From: Cichorium intybus
Taxonomy: Eukaryota; Streptophyta; Magnoliopsida; Asterales; Asteraceae
Length of the DNA stretch: 64,000 nucleotides
Direction of reading: 5' to 3'
Assembly (NCBI GenBank): GCA_023525715.1
Contig: CM042012.1
Span: forward strand, 38,625,189 to 38,689,188
Part shown: positions 58,007 through 64,000 of the stretch, piece by piece
Numbering within the stretch: position 1 is the first letter of the stretch
How the letters are laid out: every line of letters begins with the position of its first letter
Notes under the pieces: generated by a model
The model's input: only the letters and a program-made list of their open reading frames with translations
What the model was told of the DNA's origin: nothing
Databases searched by the model: none
Program-made: the position numbers and the translations under genes

Positions 58007-58020
58007 AAGGGGGAGGTAGT
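58007..58020 (+). other. LARD-like polypurine tract
   Basis: AAGGGGGAGGTAGT directly abuts the 3' LTR start TGTAACGACCC. Confidence 0.85.
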
Positions 58021-60643
58021 TGTAACGACCCAAAAATCTTGAATTTATATTCAAAATAATGCCTAATGTAAAGATCAAATATTTTGAAAGTATTAAAATA
58101 ATTTATTGGGAAATGTAGTAAAATTCCAAGAGGTTGGAGAAAAATGGTGAAAAAGGGCAAAATGGTCATTTGACATCCAAATGACTTTTAAGTAAGGAAA
58201 ATATGATTTTTGGAGCTATTATGTAATAAAATAAACTTAAAAGAGGAATTTGGAGTTTTGAGACAGTTTTACAAAAGTTGTAATAAAAAGGGGTAATTTG
58301 GTCATTTTACCATGAAAAGGGTAATTTGGTCATTTTACCATGAAGAGGGTAATTTGGTCTTTTGGCCATACACATAAATCATTATGAAGTTATAATTCCA
58401 GTTTAGGACTAAAAATGTAAGAAACTTAGTCTTATGTGATAAAAACTGATTTTTGTGGCCAAAGTTCAAGAAATGGAACTTGAGGGGCTAGAGTGTAATT
58501 ATGGAAGTATAAATAGGAGAAAATATCTCCCATCCTTGAGCTGGTCATTTAGAAGTTACGGGAGAAATTCTTGAAGCTACGATCTCTGAAAATCAAGAAG
58601 GTTGAACAATGAATCGAATTAGTAGCTTGAATATTAAAGAATCTCAAGCAATAAGGTTAGTAATTGAGGTTATAACCTATGTGTTCTTGGTGGGTTTTGT
58701 GTGGATAAATTAGAAACTGAAATTTCAGTATGATCCATGATAACCATCTGATTTTTAAGTTTAAAACATGTCTATATGATAAGAACTTGTGATTGAAACA
58801 AATGAATTTAGTGATTATGTGGATTTTGGGGTTTTTGGTTCAAGAACCCTAATTTCTGCATTTATGCAATTGGGTTGATTCCAATGGTTAAAACCTGATG
58901 TTAATGGATGGTTTTAGTATTAGAATAAACCCAAAATGATTAAGAACTGGAATAAGGACTTAATGTGCAAAAACAGGGAGCTGCAGTGCAAAAATCGGAC
59001 TGAAATGAACCTGCCCAGAAAGAGCACGGGTCGTGCTCATTATGCACGAGTCGTGCTCTCCCTGCACTTCAAAGTATGTTGCCATTTAAAGCAAACATGG
59101 GTCGTGCTCTTATAGGCTTAGATTTTTCCCGGGTCGTGTGTTTCAAACAGGGGGTTTTGGACTCGAAAACATGCTAGACATGTCCAAATGACTCCAAACT
59201 TTAAGTACAAGTCTATAATGGTTTGAAAGTGGTGGAATAAATTTTTAATAGAGAATACGACCTCTCGAGGGTACTATAGCAGTGTACGTATAGAATACGA
59301 CTCAAATAAAGTTAGTTATTCAAAAGTTATATACTTGTTTTGACCCATATGAGTATGAGAAGGACTCCAATGAGTTATAGAGTCAGTTAGAATGAATGTT
59401 AATGTATAATATGTTAATTATAGGTTCATGTCAAATGATTATCGGATCTCGAAAGAGTATGAATACAAGGGACATTTAGACAATCTACTAGCAATACATG
59501 AGGTGAGTACATGCAGTATTTTTACCCATTCTGGGGTACATGGCAAGTAAGTATTTTCAAGATTTCTTATAAAATCTCTTTATGTGAAATTATATGTAAG
59601 AGTATTATTTCTAACTTGTTGTGAAGTATGATGCTATATTTGAAGTTATGTTTTGAACTACAAGTTAAATTAAGTGAAAGTATGTTGGTCTATGAACCAA
59701 TTATGTGAAAGTATATTTTTATTACAAGTTATATATGTTTTAAAGTATGAATAGGCATAGAGCCATAAGATGTTTAAGAAGTATGTTTTGGTTACAAACC
59801 GTATATGTTTTCAAGTAAGAATGGCATATAGCCATAAGATGTTGGAAAAGTATGATTTGGCACTTATACTTAGCCACTATGTATATGAATGTAAGTATTG
59901 TTCAAGTAAGCAGAAGGTATTTTGTGCGACTGGTATTTGAAGCAAGCAATGATAGTAAGGGAACTATGTTCCACCTACCCGGGTTAGGTATGGAGTCTAC
60001 CGGGGAAAAAGCCCCATCGCGAAGTAGATTTCCTAAGCAACTTCTATGGTGAGGATTGATCTGTTCTTTCTAACCGTAGAGACTTGGGGTATCACTTATG
60101 GTGATTAAAGCCCTAAGTATAAAAATCCAGCAAGTTTATGATACCAGACAAAGAAAGTAAGAAAGATGCTATTTTTGCAAAGTATATTACGAAATAGAAA
60201 GATGCTATTTTTGTAGAGTATTTTATGAAATGATTTTGAAAAGTAAAGAGTTGTAGTATGTTACTACTATAAAGTTTTGAAAAATGTTTTATGTTAGTAG
60301 TTTTATAAAAAGGCTGGAAAAAGAAGTTAAATGTTTGAGTCTAAAACTCATGTAACTCACGAGACATTATTGTCTTACGTATTCTATGTTTTGCCATGTA
60401 TTCCAGGTTAAATGATATGCTATAATTGGATGAAGTTTAGCTGGAGTGGAGCTCGAGTTAGCTCCTATCATGGGCTCAAGGTTTAATCCTTACTTGCTTA
60501 CTATGGTTAATTTTGGTATGGATTTGTAACACCCACAATTTTTAAACATGTAAATTATTGGTTTTTGATAAACCATATTTTTGTATTCATAAACTTTTAT
60601 GAAAAACCATAGTATTTGCAAACTGTAGAAATGGGGTGTCACA
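58021..60643 (+). repeat. LARD-like 3' LTR
   Basis: Partner of 51504-54121. The donor-like site is intact here (AGGTGAGTAC, 59501-59510). It ends GGGTGTCACA at 60643. Confidence 0.92.
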
Positions 60644-60648
60644 ATTCT

Positions 60649-61355
60649 CGTGAACAAACACACCAATCAGGAACAATCAGTAGAACAAATTAATCAGGAA
60701 CAATCAATAGAAGCAATTTTCAGTAAAAGCAATTTCAGTAGAACAATTTTCAGGAACAATCAATCAAGAACACCAATTTCAGATTCCAATTTCAGTTTTC
60801 GTATTTCCAATTTTCAGGAACAATCAATCAGGATAACCAATTTCAGTTTACGGATTTCAATTGCAGAAGAACACCAATTTCAGTTTCTATTTCGTGAACA
60901 AAACCCTAGAAGCCGACTGATTTGAGATTCCATTTCATGTTATCGGGATTGAAAAAAAAAAGAGACATACCTGTGTGCAGCGACAGCGACCGGAGGAGGA
61001 ATAAGGAACCGCCGGAGGTGCGCCGGTGGGAGGAAGAAGCAGCGCCGGTGGGAGGAAGAAGAAGCGCCTTCAACCGGAGGGAGAGAAGGCGAGGGAGAGA
61101 AGGCGGAACCAGACTTTCGATGATGCGTGTTTTGTTTAGGGCATAGATGCGTGTTTTGTTTAGGGCACAGAGGGAGTGTCATGACTTTTTTTTTGGAAGA
61201 GGTTAAAAGAGGGTATATTGCCACTTCTAACAAAAGAGGACACACAGACCTTTTAAGGTCTGCGGGCTGCGAAAAAACAAACAGTCTGCACACTTAAAAC
61301 GTCTGCACGCGTCTGCGAGTCTGAAGACAAAAGAGTTTAGAAGTTTTTTTTTATT
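60649..61355 (-). other. Harbinger right end: ORF1 leader intron, GC-rich putative first exon, subterminal repeats
   Basis: 60649-60905 has degenerate 'caatcaggaacaatcaatagaa' repeats. A donor CACACAG|GTATGT on the minus strand (exon end 60971) follows a GC-rich, Arg/Gly-codon-rich block (60971-61110), suggesting a 5' UTR exon whose intron ends near ORF1. 61240-61330 holds several gtctgc motifs matching the left end. The exon model is inferred from the splice site and base composition only. Confidence 0.55.
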
Positions 61356-61371
61356 AAAAACAAACAGCCCC
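61356..61371 (-). repeat. Harbinger right TIR
   Basis: On the minus strand GGGGCTGTTTGTTTTT, one base different from the left terminus, followed by TSD TAA at 61372-61374. Confidence 0.9.
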
Positions 61372-61404
61372 TAAGTGTCTACCCGGCACACGCTCCAGTG
61401 TAGC

Positions 61405-61463
61405 CATTGGCAGAGCTAGTGTGTAATAAGTGGGGTCTATGGACCCCCCTTGATAAAAAATTT

Positions 61464-61517
<54 letters not shown>

Positions 61518-61707
61518 ATTTTTTTGTTAATACATATTCATCCTCTTTTAGTTCCTAGCACCCACTCCTTTTTTATGAAAAGTTCAGCAAAATATATTGG
61601 GGTCCAAGTCTCTATTATCCATCTCTACAATTTTCCATAGGTTTGATTAGCAGACGATTTTTAGTTTTAAAGGACCCCAGTAGAGTTCAATCCTGGCTCC
61701 GCCACTG
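61405..61707. mobile_element. hAT-type MITE, 303 bp, 8-bp TSD
   Basis: Ends are CATTGGCAGAGCTA and, inverted, CAGTGGCGGAGCCA. The 8-bp TSD agtgtagc lies at 61397-61404 and 61708-61715. An 8-bp duplication and CAG.G-type ends fit hAT. Internally there is a (TA)n run at 61466-61515 and no ORF. It interrupts a possible exon (see 61716-61842). Confidence 0.9.
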
Positions 61708-61715
61708 AGTGTAGC

Positions 61716-61842
61716 GTACACGTGGCTCATGTATGGACGTTCTTGAAGTTTTCCATATTACAATTCGAGCTATATCGAGGCGTAATCTTTCACCAAGATA
61801 ATTTGCAATGCTGATGTAACAGGATCTCGAGCTCTCGTTGTG
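61716..61842 (-). pseudogene. Possible exon remnant cut by the hAT MITE
   Basis: On the minus strand a strong acceptor (TATATATACTTTTTTGCAG, ending 61843) is followed by 42 open codons reading HNESSRSCYISIANYLGERL and on to RVRYT at the MITE TSD. After the MITE the frame gives five more codons and a stop. I do not recognise the protein. The support is the splice signal plus the open frame, so chance is possible. Both the MITE and the Harbinger element lie within its 3' neighbourhood. Confidence 0.3.
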
Positions 61843-62154
61843 CTGCAAAAAAGTATATATACATCAAGCATCACATTTTTTATCGTATCAATGCAGAAAG
61901 AATATAAATTCAAAACAAAAAAATGCCATATAAAATATCATCGCCTGAACCACAAGGAAAAGTCCAAAGCGAAATCGTTCATTTGGGAAAGAAATTTCTG
62001 AATCACCATCTGCTTATGATACATGAAACTAGTTCTAATATTTTAAAGCCACGAACATTAAATAAAGGTATAATCACAAAATTTTTGCAATTGGTCAATT
62101 GTGAAATTGCTTGATGAATGATACCCTTCACTAAAAGCCTAAAATAATTAAAAA

Positions 62155-62347
62155 GTTCATATCTCCGAGTTTTATGACAAAATTGTTCATATATTGTGAC
62201 ATCATTTCGCCAAAAAAAAGGTAATTTTTTTCTCGGTAAAAAGTAATTCCGCAATTCTTTTTGGAATTTCGAAATTGACCCATAAGTGAATACGTAGTCA
62301 TTTTGTCCTATTGGTTAAGAACGTGATCAATAGTTAAATATCACATC

Positions 62348-62389
<42 letters not shown>

Positions 62390-62490
62390 TGAGTATCCTT
62401 AAAAGCAATGGAAAAAAGTGGAAAATCATTTAAAAGGGAACGTACTAAGATTTGCGACCTGTGATTCATCAAGAGATGAACTTAAAACAG
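62155..62490. repeat. Dispersed repeat, copy B (partner at 2440-2765), with poly-T tract
   Basis: Aligned in direct orientation with 2440-2765. A 39-bp T run (62350-62388) sits where the partner has ordinary sequence after 'aaatatcacatc'. No gene. The next 200 bp (62491-62708) show nothing recognisable. Confidence 0.6.
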
Positions 62491-62708
62491 ATTGAATAAA
62501 TCATCACCTCCCTAAACCAAATTCAGATGGGAAAAGGTTCAAAACCTTTTGTTGTGGAATATGGTAATAAAAAGTTTAAAAAGACTTTTTGATTTTTACG
62601 AATATAAAACCTACAACTGCAACAACCCCATCATACGAATTAAGTTCCCGATTTGTAATACAATTCATTGCATCAAAAGCATGCCCGGCCCTCTCAGTCA
62701 CAATAACC

Positions 62709-63410
62709 TAGGGGTGAGCATGGTACGGTTTGGTGCGGTTTTTGGTCAAAACCGAACCGCAAACCGTATTATGCGGTTTTTGAAAACCTAAAACTGCAAT
62801 TTGCGGTTTCTAATGCAGTGCGGTTTTGCGGTTTTTCCATGCGGTGCAGTTTTATTTGGTACGGTTTCGGTTATTAACCGCATAATATAGTGGTATGTGT
62901 TTTTTTTTCCTAAGGTGCGGTTGTAAAACCGCAGAAGTTAAAAATCGACACATTTTTTATGAATTTTTTAGTGTTTTGACTATATATTTAGTATATTGCC
63001 GCTATCAAAATACAAAATAGAACTCGTTTGTTTCTTTATACTTAATATAGTAAATCATGAAACAACTAAAGTTTATAACTTACAATTGGTGAAAATGACA
63101 AATGGAATTGCCACTGTCAAAATACAAAATAAAATTGTCGCTCAAAGTCACTCTTTTATTTAATCTATAATGTCATATTTAAGCTTAATAATAAGTAAAT
63201 AATATATATATTATGTAATTATTTAATACATGGTACTCGGTGCGGTTCGGTTATTTGCGGTTTTTCCAAAAGTAAAAACCGCACCGCACCGCAATTTTGC
63301 GGTTTTTGTAAAAGTATAAACCACACCATCGGTTTTCGCTTCGGTTTCGGTTTTTCGGTTGCGGTTTTTTCGGTTATTTTTTGTCGCGGTTCGGTTTTTG
63401 CTCACCCCTA
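62709..63410. mobile_element. hAT-type non-autonomous element, 702 bp, 8-bp TSD
   Basis: Perfect 12-bp TIR TAGGGGTGAGCA / TGCTCACCCCTA, flanked by caataacc at 62701-62708 and 63411-63418. Both ends are made of many short 'gcggtttt' and 'cggttcggtttt' repeats in inverted orientation, giving long subterminal palindromes. The AT-rich centre (62940-63230) has no ORF. Confidence 0.92.
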
Positions 63411-63600
63411 CAATAACCTATCAAAGAAATTCATCAAAATTTAACATGCCCAAAACCAAATTATTTATATGCAATAAAATCCGATATTTTACAAACGTAC
63501 CTTTGTTTTTACTTTGGCCTGCGAAAAGAGAGGGGCGATATTTTCCCAAATTCTACATCGTTTTCTGTCTCCACTCCATGGATTAACAAACACCTAATCA

Positions 63601-63722
63601 CAAGTTGGGGCTAGTCCACTTGGCTAACAAGGTGATTACTAACAAGGAGGTCATGGGTTCAAACCCTGACACTAACATAACAAGGAGTAGTTTAGGAGTA
63701 GGAGTAGAATAGATTTGCCGTT

Positions 63723-63757
<35 letters not shown>
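63601..63757 (+). mobile_element. tRNA-derived SINE with poly-A tail
   Basis: The A box is in GGGGCTAGTCCACTTGGC (63607-) and the B box GGGTTCAAACCC at 63655-63666, about 40 bp apart as in tRNA genes. It ends in a 34-bp A run (63724-63757). Flanking acctaatca(a/c) at 63592-63600 and 63757-63765 is the target duplication. It has no CCA end or cloverleaf-compatible 3' half, so it is a SINE, not a tRNA gene. Confidence 0.88.
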
Positions 63758-63760
<3 letters not shown>

Positions 63761-63765
63761 AATCA

Positions 63766-64000
63766 AGATTAATAAAAATCCAGAAAAAAGATCCTTATAT
63801 ACAAAAAGAATAAACAATTGAACATACATACTAGAAGACTCTTGTTTTGTATATACAAAGAATAAGTAGTTTTTGAACGTTACTAGAAGACTCTTGGGCC
63901 TATCGATTTCCATTCCAAGAAATGTTTGTATTTGGTTCACCCACATTTCACATGGTTGCTTATCTAATTATCTTCATGATGTGTACAATTGGAAACCAAA
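63766..64000. other. Window end, no gene supported
   Basis: AT-rich, no convincing ORF or repeat. Confidence 0.5.

Larger units (their letters stand above)
51504..60643 (+). mobile_element. Non-autonomous long-LTR retrotransposon (LARD-like), TSD atttt/attct
   Basis: LTRs at 51504-54121 (2,618 bp) and 58021-60643 (2,623 bp), TGTAA...GTCACA ends. The flanks differ at one base (51499-51503 atttt, 60644-60648 attct). A PBS of tRNA-iMet type and a purine tract next to the 3' LTR fix plus orientation. The 3.9-kb internal region has no gag or pol frame, so it must be moved by proteins of a related element. By eye the LTRs differ at ~45 sites (~1.7%) plus a 5-bp indel. It lies between exon 1 of the Harbinger ORF1 and its leader. 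Confidence 0.9.
9056..61371 (-). mobile_element. PIF/Harbinger DNA transposon expanded by nested insertions
   Basis: The left terminus is GGTGCTGTTTGTTTTT (9056-9071). The right terminus is its inverted partner, GGGGCTGTTTGTTTTT on the minus strand (61356-61371). Both are flanked by the trinucleotide TAA (9053-9055 and 61372-61374), the TWA target duplication of PIF/Harbinger. A transposase and a Myb/SANT-like ORF1, both on the minus strand, belong to it. Removing the three primary insertions (10590-37503, 37825-50320, 51504-60643, each with one TSD copy) leaves about 3.7 kb, a normal size for this superfamily. It is the oldest layer of the nest. Confidence 0.92.

Noticed and set aside
63607..63680. 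tRNA gene
   Set aside because: A and B boxes are present, but the 3' half does not fold as a tRNA and a poly-A tail with TSD marks a SINE.

Overview
This is plant nuclear DNA, most likely from a eudicot. The TE families and AT-rich style would suit an Asteraceae-like genome, but that is inference. The evidence is F-box/FBA genes, Copia and Athila-type Gypsy retrotransposons, plant PIF/Harbinger, MULE and hAT elements, tRNA-derived SINEs, and introns with GT...AG borders. Only about 11 kb at the two ends is ordinary chromosomal sequence. It carries one intact F-box gene (6008-7129, minus), a broken paralogue beside it (4153-5558), a possible exon remnant (61716-61842), and several small DNA transposons and SINEs whose target-site duplications (TSDs) can be read directly.

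The middle, 9056-61371, is one PIF/Harbinger DNA transposon (TSD TAA, 16-bp terminal inverted repeats, transposase at the left end, degraded Myb/SANT-like ORF1 further right). Later insertions have expanded it from about 3.7 kb to 52 kb. I could place every nested element by its termini and TSD. (a) A Sirevirus-type Copia, 10590-37503, TSD aatac. It contains an Athila-type Gypsy at 23402-36643 (TSD gaaac), which contains a solo LTR at 31232-32960 (TSD ggtag). (b) A solo LTR, 37825-50320, TSD acttg. It contains a MULE at 40990-49652 (9-bp TSD taatttggg), whose left terminal inverted repeat is split by another solo LTR at 40998-43418 (TSD taact/taaat). (c) A non-autonomous long-LTR retrotransposon, 51504-60643 (TSD atttt/attct). 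By-eye LTR divergence is about 1.5-2% for all three LTR pairs, so the insertions are fairly recent and close in time, in an order consistent with the nesting.

The main coding remnants are: the Harbinger transposase (frame still open); Copia gag-pol plus an env-like third ORF with in-frame stops; Athila gag-pol-ORF3 with several stops and one frameshift; and a MULE transposase (PB1-like N-terminus, MULE DDE core, SWIM finger, zinc knuckle) with two extra genes inside the same element. These extra genes are a small coiled-coil ORF with its own TATA box and a GRF zinc-finger protein with a C-terminal membrane helix.

The most unusual signal is a shared, non-coding LTR architecture. Several LTRs carry pairs of CpG-rich inverted motifs spaced mostly 20-23 bp, then a perfect-looking 5' splice donor (AGGTGAGTA), then arrays of micro-palindromes. 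In these the arms are 3-5 bp, the spacer is almost always 5 nt, and the arm sequence changes from copy to copy while the two arms stay complementary.
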